In this document: in pieces, positions 20,801-34,390 of the stretch
Position numbering within the stretch: the first letter of the stretch is position 1
How the letters are laid out: each line of letters starts with the position of its first letter
From: Chionis minor
Lineage: Eukaryota; Chordata; Aves; Charadriiformes; Chionididae
Length of the DNA stretch: 64,000 nucleotides
Reading direction: 5' to 3'
NCBI GenBank assembly: GCA_013398295.1
Contig: VZSF01008860.1
Location: 1-64,000, forward strand
Made by a program: the position numbers and the translations under genes
Notes under the pieces: generated by a model
Database searches by the model: none
Seen by the model: the letters and a program-made list of their open reading frames with translations, nothing else
What the model was told of the DNA's origin: nothing

Positions 20801-23446
20801 AGAAAGGGTGACAGCTTTATGAAATCCATCTCTCCTTCTGCTCTGTCTTCCTTCTTTCATTCTCCCTCCAGCTGATGAGCTACAAATAGTTTCACTCAAT
20901 CTCATTGCAATAGGGTCATTTTGCAGACCACAGGTGGCCATTCAAGGGCCCTTCACCTGGAGCTCGATAATGGGTTTATATGGTAAATATGCTCAGAGTG
21001 AATAATGATCAGCAGGGCTTTTCTTGGACAATTCAGAGGCTTTGGGGTAGTTGATGGGACCAGACACATAGTGTTATGTGTGGCAAGGAAGCTTCTAGGG
21101 GTCTCTGGAGCTTACTTTAGGGCCTGCAGTGTTAAGGCAATCCAACCTGGGATACTTCAAGTGGGTAGCGCTCAGGAGCAGCTCCGTAGCAGTGAAGTTG
21201 TGTGTGAATATGTCCAATACACTTCACTGCTTTCTAAGTGCCAAGAGGGGGAAGCCTTCCCATGAATATGATGAATTATTATGGATTTTTAATGATTACA
21301 AATGGAAATTTTGCAATAAAATGGTGTTTTTCAATATGCAGATTCCAGGACCTATCACTAACTTTGCCCTGTCAGAAGGCCCAGATTATAAAGCTTATGA
21401 ATCAGTGCCTACATTTTCAGTGGGCAGTATGGCAAAAGCTTAAGATCCTAAAAACATAACTCCATACTCCTAAGTGCATTTAGAGCTGTTAAATGTTTCA
21501 AACAGCAAATGGCTAACTAAAATAAGAATAGAAATGTGACATCATCCAGATAAGACTTACAGAGTGAAGACACTACAACTAAGTGTTGGGGAAGGCAGAC
21601 CTTAAATTCAGCAAATACTACTTGCATTCTGTGAAGCATTGTGTTACCATCCCTCTGAGGGATTAGAGTCTTGAAAGCCTGCTCTGAATTTTATAGCTTA
21701 CATCCATTTTCAAATTAGAAACATATAAGTGCAGTCTCTTTTGATTCAGGGACAATACAATAGTCTGTGTTAACGTATTAATACAACATTCAGTGCTGGT
21801 AGTACTTCAGAAATAAAAAATAATACTGCGCAGAACTTCATATGCTTATGCAATCCAGGCACCTTTAACAACGCATATAGCATTCCTTAGAAATGTAGAC
21901 TAGAAAATTAGTGTGCACTGGAGTGGATGTCAAGAAGTTAAATTATAACTACTCACTGTTTTTTCACAGGTCAGTTATCAAAATGTATGCGTAGTCTTGA
22001 AAATTATATGTGTTTCATAAAAAACAGTTGTCAGGAGCATTACAGGAATCATATAACTTTAATATACAAATTTTAAATGGAAACTTGTGTCTCCAAGACA
22101 TGGGGGAAGGGCCAATGTATTTGAAAAATTCTCAAAAAATTGCTGCTATTTTTAATCTGAAGAAGCATTCAAAGTTTTAAATACTTTCAGCTAATGGAAA
22201 AGTTTGAGCTCCACAGAGCTTGTGGGTTGCTATTCCCTGTGACATGTACGTTCCTCATGTTCCATAGGACATCTCCTTCTGCCAAAGAGCTTGGCCTCCT
22301 TCCGTGGGAGAAGTAAAGGCTAGCAATTCCTCCTTAATGCTGGCAAGCAGAAATAAAAGCTGACTGACTGAAGCTGATGTGCTTACTAATTCAGTCTTAA
22401 AATGTGGGCTTTTATGAAGACACAGTTTCTTGCAGAACAAATAAAATCTCTTCAGTGAAAGGTGATGATTATTTCTCTTTCACTTCAGAGAAAGACTTTA
22501 GTAACTCAAAAGCTCACAAAAAGCAGTAATAATCACCCTTCACAGATGAGATATCCCATAGACATAAAATGTACAGTTGTCACCTTTCTGAGTCTTCAGT
22601 TGTGAAGTTGACAAACAAAGAGAAAGTCTAAGATTTCCATTCCATGAAGACATATCTTAATTCTTTAAAATATCTTTCTTTTCTCCCCCTCCCTTCCTTT
22701 TTCTCTTGTAGCCTTTATCTACGGCAGCTGCAGGAGGAGATGTCTCTGTTGTAGGGAAAGGTGAGAGATTGTCTCCGTGGAATCTCCTGTGGAGCAATAG
22801 AGCTTCCTAAAAGGTCTAGCTGAAGGTCCTTTTTTGTTGTGCAAGGTCTTCTTTGTCTCCCTTTCATTTCTGTGGCAAGCAGTCATGCCACATGGGTGGC
22901 AGAGTATCTCAGTGTTAAAGAGACCTCCTCCCTTTGTCAGGATGAAACAATTTCCTTTAACAAAGGGCAGTCTGACACCCAATTCTTTTGACAACCAGCA
23001 TAGGCAGTGGATGTAGATAAGTGGAGGTGACACCCATAAAGTTTTAGAACAACTTTACAGATTCTTTGAACTGTACCCAACAGCCAGTTGCCTAACCTCG
23101 GGGCTTGCATGCAGTAACTCCCTGGCATTCTCTGGAGGAAAAGGAGGTAACATATTAACCAGACACATGAACTTTCTAGCTGTTAGCTGATCTGCATGGA
23201 TAGGAGTTGGAGCTTACCATTCCCAAATTAAAATACATAAATAATTAGAAAGATATTTCTTATAAATTTATAGTCGGGAAGTTTTCAAACTGTATAATTG
23301 TAAGTTTCTCTGACAATACAATTTATCAACAATATAACTAGTTTTCTCTTTTTCTGCTAATTACAAGATACTTTCAATCCTGAACTTAAGATTAAGCACA
23401 GGAGGTGGATGAAGATCTATGTATCTTTAACCTCTGAATTTTCTTA
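20801..23446. other. Unique DNA, no gene recognised
   Basis: No repeat family recognised. It contains an exon-like 49-base segment at 22712-22760, listed separately. Open frames near 21005-21459 and 22719-23033 lack recognisable motifs. Confidence 0.55.
22712..22760 (+). other. Candidate 49-base exon, unidentified
   Basis: A long pyrimidine tract (about 22677-22709) ends in GTAG at 22711. A strong donor AAAG|GTGAGAG follows 22760. The first frame reads P-L-S-T-A-A-A-G-G-D-V-S-V-V-G-K plus one base. If joined to the acceptor at 24526 the frame continues for 31 more codons. I do not recognise the protein; it could be coding, part of a non-coding transcript, or chance. Confidence 0.22.
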
Positions 23447-24143
23447 TGTTGTGGTTTCGGCAGGATTGGCCCAATCAGGTGGAATGACAGATGCTTGCTC
23501 TCTCCTATTCTGCTTCAAAGGGAGGCAGGAGAGAGAGCAAAAGAGACACTTCAGAGTTTAGAAGGAACTAAACTACTTCAATGAAATATTAATAATAAAA
23601 TAATAAAAAGGAAATAGTGAAATATACACAAAACCAGATCAAGCTCCCAGGATGACAGTTACGTCACCAGCAGGCACTGGGGAAGTCCCAGACTGGACTC
23701 AGTGACAGACGGAAACTGGATTCTGGATCTGGATTCAGGATTGGGATCAAAGTCAGACGAACAGAGAGAGTCCTCCTTGGAGGCCAGCTTGAAGAAAAGA
23801 GAGCCTGACCCTTTGATTCATCAGCTTTTGTACTGAGCATGAGGCAGGTGGGATGGAATACCCCCTTGGTCAGTTTTTGAGTCACCTGTCCTGTCCGTTC
23901 CTCCCTGCAGGTGTGATACCTCTTACTCTTTTCTGCTTCCGACACTCCAATGAGGCAAATAACAGAGTTGGCTGGCCTTGTTAGGGCAATGAGTATAAGC
24001 AAGAGCCTCTCTGTATACTATTCCTTGGCATCAACTATATACATTGGTCTCATGTCTCTGAAAGCACAAAGTTTTCTGTACAACATGCTGTTAATTTCAG
24101 CAGTTAGAAGAGGCCTAGCTAAAAAGAAAAGTTACTGAACACA
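23447..24143 (-). mobile_element. ERV LTR, solo, orientation tentative
   Basis: Starts TGTTGTGGTTTCGGCAGG. It contains 'ggaggcaggagagagagc', the AT-rich 'taataataaaataataaaaagg' type tract, 'agctcccaggatgac' and 'ggccttgttagggcaatgag'. It ends about 'aaagttactgaacaca'. This is a repeat type I recognise from bird genomes. Minus orientation is inferred only from the resemblance of its left end to the LTR at 4407-4958. No target-site duplication is visible at these ends, and no internal retroviral sequence adjoins it. Length as bounded is 697 bases. Confidence 0.65.
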
Positions 24144-24526
24144 GTTGGTCCTGTTTTACCTCAAACCAGGGCTTCTTACTATATTTTTCTTTCACCTTAA
24201 GTCAAGACATTTAACTTCAGGGAGGTGGTTTTTTAACTGTTTTACTAGCATAGAAACATTCATCTCTCCTTCAAAAATGATCTTGTGACGGTTAGCCAGA
24301 GTTTGTAGGGCACTTTGGAGATTTTCAGCACCAAATACAAATTAAGTGCTACTATTTCATTTTCTATTCTTATAAGAGTTTTCCCACTTTCTAAGCCTTT
24401 TAGGGAAGGAAATAAGATCAAAGACTTTTTAAAGGAAAATCTTTAGGAAAGACTTTAGGGAAGTTAGGAGAACTGCATGTTTTTAATGGCTAGATAACTC
24501 ATGCCTTTAATTCTCTCTCTTCACAG

Positions 24527-24621
24527 CCACTGCTATTCCGCTCCTTTCTCCAGTATGGTATGAGACTGATGTAACCACAATGCAAGAAATGACACAATGT
24601 GATGAGTCGTTCTGCATGTAA
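24527..24621 (+). other. Candidate terminal exon with stop, unidentified
   Basis: The acceptor 'ctctctcttcacag' ends at 24526. In the phase left by the 22712-22760 candidate the frame reads A-T-A-I-P-L-L-S-P-V-W-Y-E-T-D-V and continues to TAA at 24619-24621. A possible internal donor (ATG|GTATGA) after 24557 would give a shorter exon. No family was recognised. An LTR at 23447-24143 would lie in the intron between the two candidates. Confidence 0.18.
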
Positions 24622-27600
24622 TTTGAATTATTTCACTTTCCAACAGCTTTTGGGGATTGCTGCCATGCTTATTGATTCAACTTGGAGAACCAAATTCAAA
24701 GCTAGTCAAAACTCAGAATTCTGCAAGAAAAATTCAGCAGTTCTCATTTGGTAAGATAACATTTGAAGTAATTGCTTTGAGATATTTTAAACATTAAGAA
24801 ATATCTTCTGTTCTGGAAGATTCGGAATTGAGTAAAAGTTAGGTTTGTTTTATTTTAAGTTATATAACTGTTTATGTTTTCACTATTTCTCAACTAATCT
24901 GTGACAACATTACATAAGACATAAAATTGTAAATTCCTACTGATATGCCACGGTATGATTACTAATTTAAATTTTCTTTTTATATAAATAACAAAGGCAT
25001 TAGCATACTTGTTACTTACTTTGAAATAATTAATTTTATTTTCTTCATAAAACTGATTTTTATTATCTTGAAAATGTTTGACAGAAATTAAAAGAAAATA
25101 ACCAGGAAAAAATTATAGCTGTTCAGTTTTCTTAGTTTATCTTCCAATCATTTTTCTATGTCAATGAAAATAACCTAAATGAATTTCCCCCCTCCCACAC
25201 CAAAGCCAAGTGTATTGGTGGCTGTGATAATTTTGTTCCTTCCAGTAATGAACTACTCTGGGAAAGGAAGAAGCCTCTGGTTATATTGTTGCAAAGCTAA
25301 ATAAGCTGCCATCTATGGAAGATATAAAGTTTTCATGATTATATCTCTATCTTTTACAATATGTATAAAATGAGACCTGAGGAGGTTTTTGTAGAACAAG
25401 AAGCGAGCCAATGGATCTTGAGGAAGAATTGTTACTAGAGCAACCAATTAAACATTGCTTTATACTATCAACTGAACATATAACTTGTCCTGCTCCTGAT
25501 AATTGTTTTTACTTATAACCCAGAGGTTATTTATATGGAAATTTTGTAGCATGTTTTGGAATCTTGAAAAATGTGTAACTTTACAGCAGCTACCAACAGC
25601 TAAAGAAAGGCATGACTGTGATGCTAGAACTTGAAGTAAGAAATCTTGTCTTAGTGTTAATTTAAGATTTTAGGCCTTTTAAGTCACAAAAAGATCAGAA
25701 AATGGAGGGAGAGAACGTACAAGTCTTTGAAATAAAAATAATACCCCATTACTAGTTTGGAGGTTAGGTTCCTCAATACTCGTAAGATACTTGAATAAAC
25801 TGGAATTTTATGTTTTATAATACTTCCTCATTCTCAGCTAAAATACAATCTTAAAAAGTACATCAAGTATTCACACCTCGTCCACCTTATGGATACAGAA
25901 GAACTGGCAAGACCCTGAGAGCAGAGGCTACTAGAGCTCTGTGGGTGTCCCTCACTGAAAGAGGACTGTTAACTGACTTGGGGAATAATCAGGTCTAACT
26001 GTAGTAGGTTGCCATGAGTCTCATCTTGCCAATACCACAGACTTTGGTACGTTTCAAGAGCTCTAACAACCCAGGTTTATAGTCATATTTGCTCTAACAT
26101 CTTATAGCCACCAACTAACTGGTGAAGAAAAATGTGTATCAAATATCAAAATCCAGTAAGCTATAATTTAGGTAGAAGTGGAGATAAAACAATAGTCAGA
26201 CAGGACAGGAGGTAGAAACTGCCACTTTGGGTAGAGCTGTCATAATAGGTCCCATTGTTATATCCCACTGATTGTTCTAGCCCCTGTTTTTCTCATATCT
26301 GACCTGTCTGTTTTCCTTTTGGAAAGAGCTCTTGTTGTGCTTGTCCTGCATCTGCTTGTGTATTCAGTGTGGACAATTCCTCTCTTTGTTTTGCCAGTTG
26401 TTTTTGGCCTCAGTCAGAGACAGCTTTTAAGTTAAATAGCAATCTGGCAACGTCACTCCTGTTCAAACTTCTCTGAAAGGAAACTCATTTAGCAGGTGCA
26501 CACTAAGCCATTGGCAAGTTATTGACAAATGAAAAAAGAGGTCAACCTAGACTGACATGAGCACCCTTTTGAGAAAGAGCATTACAAGCCTTATAAAGCA
26601 GAAAATTGACAGTCAGAGAACACAGTTTCAGAAGCCAGACACATATTTCTAGATGTGCTATTTCTTTCTTTTTTTTTTTTTTTTTCCAACTACAAAGATT
26701 AGTATGCCAAAATAGAAATCAAAGACAAAGATGTACAAGTGCTGGGTTTTCCATTTATACATTTGTACTCTGCTACATAAAACATTTGTCTGAAAAAAAA
26801 AAAGGTGGGCAATAATCTGAATGAGACATTCACAATTACACTGCATTTCTAAGTTAAATCACTTCCAGGTATGTAAACTACCTATAAGACAGAATGTGCC
26901 CAGTTATTTACGAAAGGTAAGTAGGAACAGACCATCTGAGTTTAGCAGGCAAAACTTTTTTAGAATGGGAGAAGACAAAATTTAGAATAATGAGGGGGGT
27001 TTTAGATAAAACTGGTATAAGAAAGAATATCTTTAATGATGCAGATACTAGGCTCTGATTGTAAAAAGTATAGCTTTAGGTGAAATGCTCGTGTCATTAT
27101 GCACACTGTTTTCAGTGAGTGAGTCAAACTTTAATAATAATTAGGTAGGGCTTCAGGCTCTGAATTTTGCAGTATGTTGTATCAGATCCTGTGGGCTGGT
27201 TTTAAGTTATTAGTCACTAAGATTGTGATTCAGACACTCAGCTATTTGCTTCACCTAATGAAGAAAATCAGATCTCCTTGTAATAGGCATGTGATGACAC
27301 TGAGGAAATAAAGCAAATATTGCCATGTTCTTCTAGGATGCTATAGAGACATCTAATATCAAAATCTTGTCTAATATTGCTCTCAAGTCCATGTCTAGAA
27401 CAAGTATTTTGAATTTTCTGAGTTGAATGAGAACATTTGGAGCTATGATTCATTCCTAAACACTGAATGCTTAGAATTATACACAAATGTCTCCAGATGA
27501 ATTAAAGAGAGCAGAATGTTGCATAAAACTTCGAGTATAATTTTAAAATAGTTACTCTGCACAGGTACAATCTGAGACCTTACATTGGCAGGGGTATGAT

Positions 27601-29921
27601 TAGTCACAGGGATATGTATGTTGTGAACTCTGAAGGATCAAAGTATATAAGCATTTTAAACTATTTGAATATTTTTCTGTTTAGAGATAAATGTCATAGT
27701 CCCGGAAATAACTTTTCTCAGATGTAAGCAAACACAATTTTTGAATAGGAGAAGGATGGTGTCGTGAAGAAGACATTTATATCTTTCAGACATCAGCTCA
27801 AAATGAGGCTAGAAAGAGCAGTGGATAGTGGTAGGTAAAGGTAATAAGAGAGTCCTTGTGGACATTTCTTTCACAGACGGAGATGACTGAAATGTACTCT
27901 GAAGGAAAATATACATCTGAATGAGTCAGCACTTGTTCTGAACCAAAGTAGTCACAAGGTAAATATCTTGTATTTCTATCTGTAGACACCAATGTCTCTA
28001 TTACTAATATCTTTACACCTCTACTACTAAATTGAAAGGAGGAAGGGAGCACATAAGCATGGTAGCATGTAAACACACCAGGCAGGCATTCATGAGATGA
28101 TACAGGACAGAGTGCTGTGCACGTGGCTCTCACTATGCTGCATCAGAGGGAATTATTCCTAAGCAGTGAGAATGCGAGCTCCTCTTTTTTTGGGCCTGGA
28201 GAACCAAGGATGATCCTACACATTTAGCAATGTAATAATCTGGCACGTGTGGCATGCAGACTCAGAAAAGAAAAAAAAAAAAGGTGAGTGAAATACTTTT
28301 AGGAATGCAATATGATTTTTTTTAAAAAAAACAATTTGTGAAGTGGCACTTCATGAGACAGAGTTGGAAATGGAAAGCTTTAAAAATGCAATAACTAAAA
28401 TTAATTTAAATAAACATCTAGAGCTCAGATATCTACATCTGAGGTAATCAATCTGGGCATTTCTGTAGAGAATGTATTATAGAGTCTTTTCCAATATCTC
28501 TTTAAAATTAAATAAATGACACCTTAGAAGTGTTTTATTCTCTCCATTGACTGTAACTCAGAACACTACAACATTCATTTAGATAGCAAAAACACAGAAT
28601 ATGTGAACAGCCCTGTAGACTAGATACTGAGAAGGACAATAGCTTGCTAGACCATTGTTCTAGAGTATTGCTGAACTGTGGTCCTGAAATCCAATTTTCT
28701 GCTGAAGTTCCTAATGAATAGACTGCATAGTAGCAACAGAGCATCTGATGATGATCTCATTAACTGGACTATACTTGTACTTCCTGTAACTTGAGCAAGT
28801 TCAATTGTCTTTTCACTTTGTCACTGCAGCAGACAGAAAATTTTCAAAATTTGTCTCTGAAACTTGGCTGAAATGTTTTTGGGGGGTCTTCTTTTCTACT
28901 ACTGAGAAAACAGTTACAAACTCCCTGGGACTGAAATAATTCAGTTACTGCTTTGCTTTTTCCAGTGCCTATGAGTTTCTTCTCAGATGTGCAGTATCTC
29001 ATGTATTTGGGTTTTGTCAAATGTCAAGATAATTGATCCAGTGACATTGCCAGGATCTCATATGAATAATCTTGATGCTTTTAATATTTTACAATTAACT
29101 GTTATTTTTTTATTCACCTCTATACTCCTTTATTGAACATATATATCTAATTTCTTGAAATAAGATGACTGTATTTCATTACCAGTTGTTCACAGTAAAA
29201 TAACTCTTTCAATTTGCATTTAATACTTTTCATACCGTAAGTAATTCTTTAATAAATCTCTTGTTCCAAACCGTTAACCAAACTTCAAACAGTTAAGCAT
29301 AATGATTGCCACATTTTAAATTATTTTTCTATTTGTAACTACTTAAATTATGTTTATTTATTTGGTTTGGTCATTTTATATATGTTAATCACTGAAATCA
29401 ATAAAAATTAATAAACTTATATGATGTATGACTTCTTTGGAATATTATTCAGTCAGAACATTTCCTTAAGGTTCAGAATGTAGCTACAATGTAGCTGCCT
29501 TCAGTGTGTTGTAGTCAGAGCCTTCTGTAACCAGTCTTGGGCACTGGTAGCAGTACAGCTACACTTTTCTTACAGTGGGTTATGAAAGTCACTGAGAGGG
29601 AGACTAAATTAACTGAAGTCTACCTTGATGTTGCTGTAGCTGTGGAAAGCCATAGGAAATATTAATTGTTTGTACTGTTCATAAAAGGTCATACTATTCA
29701 GAAAAGAAAAACATGTAAGGTACTACATGCTGGATTATTAAAAAATCAATTTCATGAAAAATAGTTGGTAGACTTATGATGCTAATAAGATCACATTATA
29801 AGAAAAGATGTGACAGCATCTAAATTGTGTGTATGAAATATTGTCAATACACAGACAGAAATGTTAACATTTAAGTGTGCGTATTTGGTTACATACAAAT
29901 CTATGTGATTTAATTATAAAC

Positions 29922-29974
29922 AGGTACCTAAATGGTGAAATAAAGGTACCTAAATTATATATAGGTACATAAAT
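29922..29974. repeat. Three spaced copies of AGGTACCTAAAT
   Basis: Copies at 29922-29933 and 29944-29955 are identical; the third, 29963-29974, differs by one base (AGGTACATAAAT). Start-to-start spacing is 22 and 19 bases. Confidence 0.85.
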
Positions 29975-32938
29975 ATGAAAACAGAACAACAGTAGGTGAA
30001 AAGATCAGATATTTTGGGATGGTCTTACATATTTCAAATTATGTTGAAGTATTAGTTTCTTGTCTTAACTTGATCCTTTTTAAAGATTTACTAAAGTTGA
30101 GGTGAAGAAATGTTACCAAGGATGTGAAAAACAGAGCAAACTTTAAAAAACTGAAAACAAAATCCCCAAAGTCTCAAATCTTCTGTACTGCTCCAGTTTG
30201 TGATCATGCTGCTACTAAAATCCTATCCTATGTATAATATCATGACCTCGAAACAGAACTGTTTCCATTTGCTCTAAAAGAAGAAATGTCTTGAGGAAAA
30301 AAACCCAACCAAACAAAACCAAAAAGACAAACAAAAAAACCCTACATGTACCAAGCTTAATTTTGCTAACAACATGAATTTTCTTTCAGTACTTACTTTC
30401 ACTGCAGCTGGTACTTCATTTTCAGGGCTTAGGAGGTTTTTCATTACTGTTTATCTCAGTTCATAGGAGTTCTTTTTAAGAGAAAAAGACTACGTTTTGT
30501 GAGGCAATATACAAATGGAAAGCACTAAACCTTGACTAGACCTAGAACTGTGTTTGCAACGGAACTTCAGGACAATTCAATATATGGGAAAGTTCCAGTT
30601 GCTTCATTTTTAGTGTTAACTCTCCAAACACTTGAGTGAGTATACTTTTCATCTTAATCCCTCAAGTGTACTTTGTTAATATCAGGGGGGTGACCAGTTG
30701 AGGAGGATGATAGATCTTTAGCTGTAGCATTTCCAAGTACGATTTAATATGCTTGCTGCTGGAAAATGAATCCCGGTAACTTAAATATATTGTTGTATTT
30801 TCTGATGGGTAAGCTTTATATTGTTTGCATACTATCTCTGAAAAAGATTGACCTTAGACAAATCTGAATATTTTCTCTTACTGAAACCTGTGATTTTTTA
30901 TATGAATAGGTAGTCCCTGTGCTAAAAATGCAGCTTTGGGAAGCTTAAAGATCATGTCTGGTCTGCAAATAATGTTTAACTCAGAACAAAGATTAAAATT
31001 ATTTATAAAACATTATATTGTTCTGTGCAATAGTTGATCAAACTATTGAGTGTGACTCATTTCTCCATGTTTGATCATCAAGGGGATTTTTTAATAATCA
31101 AGGGATTACGTCTCTATCCCCAACAAAACTCCAAAAGTATGCAAGTGAGGGAGATAGGAAGCTTATTCAGAACTTAAGAGAATATCTGGAAACATGAGGA
31201 ATTACCCCAGACACCAAACCCCAGCTCTGCTTTCCAGTCTATACCTTAAATGTTAGGAGAGAAGAAATTTAGCAACTCAAAGAATATGTGCTTGTAAAGT
31301 TGCAATTAAAATATTGTTACTAGATTTCCATGTGGCTTTTTATTTTCAGTATTCTAACAAATATTCTACCGTTATTTTTTGCTTCTGAGGAATCATTTCT
31401 TAGTTTTACTATAAGACTTCTCTGCTGAGTGGGGCAGATCAAGTGAGGGTAAGACTGACTAATCCATGTTGTGCTGTCTGCATTGAAGTAGCAAATCCAA
31501 GCAAAGTTGTGTGTGCCCGCATCCTGGATTAATTTACACATGTGCCTTGGGAAATAAAGGAACTGAAGAATATTCCCTGCTAATCTGCAAAAAAAAAAAA
31601 AAAAAACCAACCCAAAACCAACATGGGAGCTAAAATTGCCCCTATTGTGCTGACTTTGTGGAAAGCATTTCCTGTAGCAGGTGTAAACCACTGCTTGTTT
31701 CTCTCCAAGGAGCAGGTGGCTGAGAAACAGTTCTGGATTTGGATGTACATGAAATGATTATCTCAATCTCTCCTTCTCTCTTGTCTTGTCCTCTTGACTT
31801 CTGGTTCAGTTCTGTTCTACTTGCTAAACTCATCTTACCTATTCCTTCACACATTAAAGTTATATGCTTGCTACAGGGGATATTTATATTGGTGGGGTTG
31901 AAAAATGTATGATTTACTTGACACACATAGTGCAAAAGCACTCTTGTAAAGCCTGACAAGATAAGACGGTTTTTGAATCTGTAGCCCCTTGCTCAGAAGA
32001 GCAGAGGTGGACAGAGGACATTCCTAGGCACATCAGCATGTGGCAATACATAATAAAAGTGTTTCTACAGTCTCCAGTTCTTTATGTCTACTACCATATG
32101 TCCTCCTGATTTGACACTCTGTTAAAACACAGTCCTCCAGAAAAAAGAAATGTTAGGACTTTCACTGGTTCTTTTTTGGGAAGCAATGATTACTGGTTTG
32201 TGTGTGAGACTACAAACTCAGTGATCAGTAAGACCCTGTGACCTGCTATTTATCAGAATTTATAAGTTGGTCTGAACGTACAGAAGTGGTCTCTACAAGG
32301 GACTGTTGCAGGCAGTTATGATATTGTACACATTTCTCAATACCATCATAGCATAGTATTTCTCCATAGCAACTCCATTTACAGCTTGTTAAAAATCTAA
32401 TTCAATGACATGTTATTAATACATTCAGCTTTTGTAAAAAGACTAGGGTAACTTGCATGTTTTCTAGCAAGCCATACCTGAGGCAATTATGAACTACTCC
32501 CTCAATTTACGTTTAACATTAATACAATTCATCAGTAACATACAAATATATTTATGAACAAAGGAGGATACCAGTCACACAAATATGTATCAAGCAGTTA
32601 CAATGGAATTAAATGTCTATTAGTGATTCAATTTTTATTACTAATTAATATAGATATTAAGACTATGTGGTAATTGATTGTAAACTGATAACAAATTATG
32701 TCTTTTTTTAAAAAAAATAAATCTTTTTCTTTAAACACATTCATAGTGAGATCTATAGAACTGAAAAAATTTGTTCACATGGGACCAGAAACCAAAGTTC
32801 TGTACTTTACACATTCATTGATCTTGTCTATCAAAATTTATTGTTTATTTTTTGTAATTATAGTTTTATGATTTTTTCCGTGATTAAGAGAGAAGTCACT
32901 TATTGGGGACTTCTAAACTGTTATGTAAGATCTGATAT

Positions 32939-33019
32939 GGGGGGTCGGACTAGATGATCTCCAGAGGTCCCTTCCAACCCCTACCATTCTATGATTCTAT
33001 GATTCTATGATTCTATGAT
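32939..33019 (+). mobile_element. CR1 LINE, 81-bp tail only (sense)
   Basis: An extreme 5' truncation: 'gtcggactagatgatctcca', 'gaggtcccttccaacccc' and then tandem ATTCTATG units to 33019. This is the terminal part of the 3' UTR and tail of CR1. The tail is regular and the body clean, which suggests a younger insertion than most others here. Confidence 0.92.
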
Positions 33020-33242
33020 CTCTGTACTACACAAACCTCTTCCTGTTAGGAAGACAATGTTATATCAATATTCAGGGAGCTCAGATAGTAAAAGTACATT
33101 GTGACTGACATTCATATTCCTTATTTCACAGGCTAAACTATTTCACACCATATTTTTGTCCATTCAGTTCTGAGCCAGTCAAAGCCATGACAGTAATAGA
33201 AGACTAGTTTTTAAAGAAAAAAATTATAAGAAATCATTTGGG

Positions 33243-33278
33243 AAATGATGTGGTGTTGGCAAATGATGTGGTATTGAG
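33243..33278. repeat. Imperfect 18-bp tandem duplication
   Basis: AAATGATGTGGTGTTGGC is followed directly by AAATGATGTGGTATTGAG, a match at 15 of 18 positions. Confidence 0.85.
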
Positions 33279-34342
33279 AAAGAATAAAGTATTTGGGCAT
33301 AACTGTAGTTGCATCTTTTTTGATATAGATATTCTATGGTTAATTATACATGTAGGAGGTTGTATGAATTTGGTACAAAACTGTTTGGACAAGACTGAGT
33401 GATGTGGAAACACTCGTTCATATAATAATACTAAAATATGATGTTGAAAAGGAAAGGTTGTGCGAGGCAGTCAAAGTTTGAGGCATTTCTTACTGATCCC
33501 TGTGAAAGTCAGTTTGCTTAGAAATTGTTTGTATAATACAACAAAGGTTAACATAGCAGTCTTGGTGCCCAGAAATGAGGACTATGGTTGTATCAAGCGA
33601 AACCAAATCCTAGCTAACAAGGTTTGCATGACAAGGTATTGTGCTGGTTATCATAAAGGAGAAAAATGCAAAACTTGGAAAATAAAATAGCTCTGGTTTG
33701 GCCATGTTAGGTGAATTCATACATGGAAAACTAGAACAAGGTATTTGTGGGGAAGGCAGTAGGAACTGGAGGTAATGCTGTGGCGATGGGGAAAATCTGC
33801 AAGTCCTCAAAGCCAAACCTTGAAACTATAAACATGAAATCTCTCAAAGAGAATCTTAAGTAGAAAATAGGAGAATCTCTTAAAGACTCACAAAAACTGG
33901 AGCAAAAGATATAAGAGTGAAGAATGATGCACAAAAGCCTAAGCTAACCATAATGAGTTTTGGCTTTTAAAATGCTGATAAAGGTAGTTATATTTTCTAT
34001 TTCAGCATTTCTATGCTACAGTGATATAAACAGTTTAAGAGACTAAAGAGCCAAGAGAAGAAAACAAAATGTTCTTCCAACTTCACAGTTTAATGAAATC
34101 TGATGCTGAAAGCCACTCAGCACAGAAATTAAAAAAAAAAATTGTAAATAAAGTTACTTTCTCTGAGGAACATTGTCAACAAATCACACACTCATGAAGA
34201 GCAGAGAATAGTGCAGATGAAGGGTAGTTTCTGTATTCTAAAAACTTCAGACTTTTTGCAAGAAGTATTGATGGTGCAGAGTTGTGCCTGCAGCAATCCT
34301 ACATACAAAATACCACTTGTGTACCTAGAATATGGGATGGGT

Positions 34343-34390
34343 TTAGTTTCTTTAGTTTCTTTAGTTTCTTCAGAAACTAAAGAAAGAAAC
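34343..34390. repeat. AGTTTCTTT tandem repeat with inverted copy
   Basis: Three to four TTTAGTTTC-type units (34343-34370) are followed by their complement. The arms 34356-34369 (TTTCTTTAGTTTCT) and 34372-34385 (AGAAACTAAAGAAA) are perfect inverted repeats of 14 bases separated by 2 bases. Confidence 0.88.

Larger units (their letters stand above)
24144..32938. other. Unique AT-rich DNA, no gene recognised
   Basis: Almost 9 kb free of recognisable repeats apart from homopolymers (T run of 17 at 26669-26685; A run of 12 at 28271-28282; A run of 18 at 31589-31606) and a short dispersed motif at 29922-29974. Frames up to 123 codons (31320-31691, minus) show no known domains; that frame crosses the 18-base A run, read as a run of phenylalanines. 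The exon-like segment at 24527-24621 lies at its left edge. Confidence 0.55.

Noticed and set aside
31320..31691. 123-codon minus-strand frame
   Set aside because: It is extended through an 18-base A run that reads as phenylalanines. No recognisable motif.
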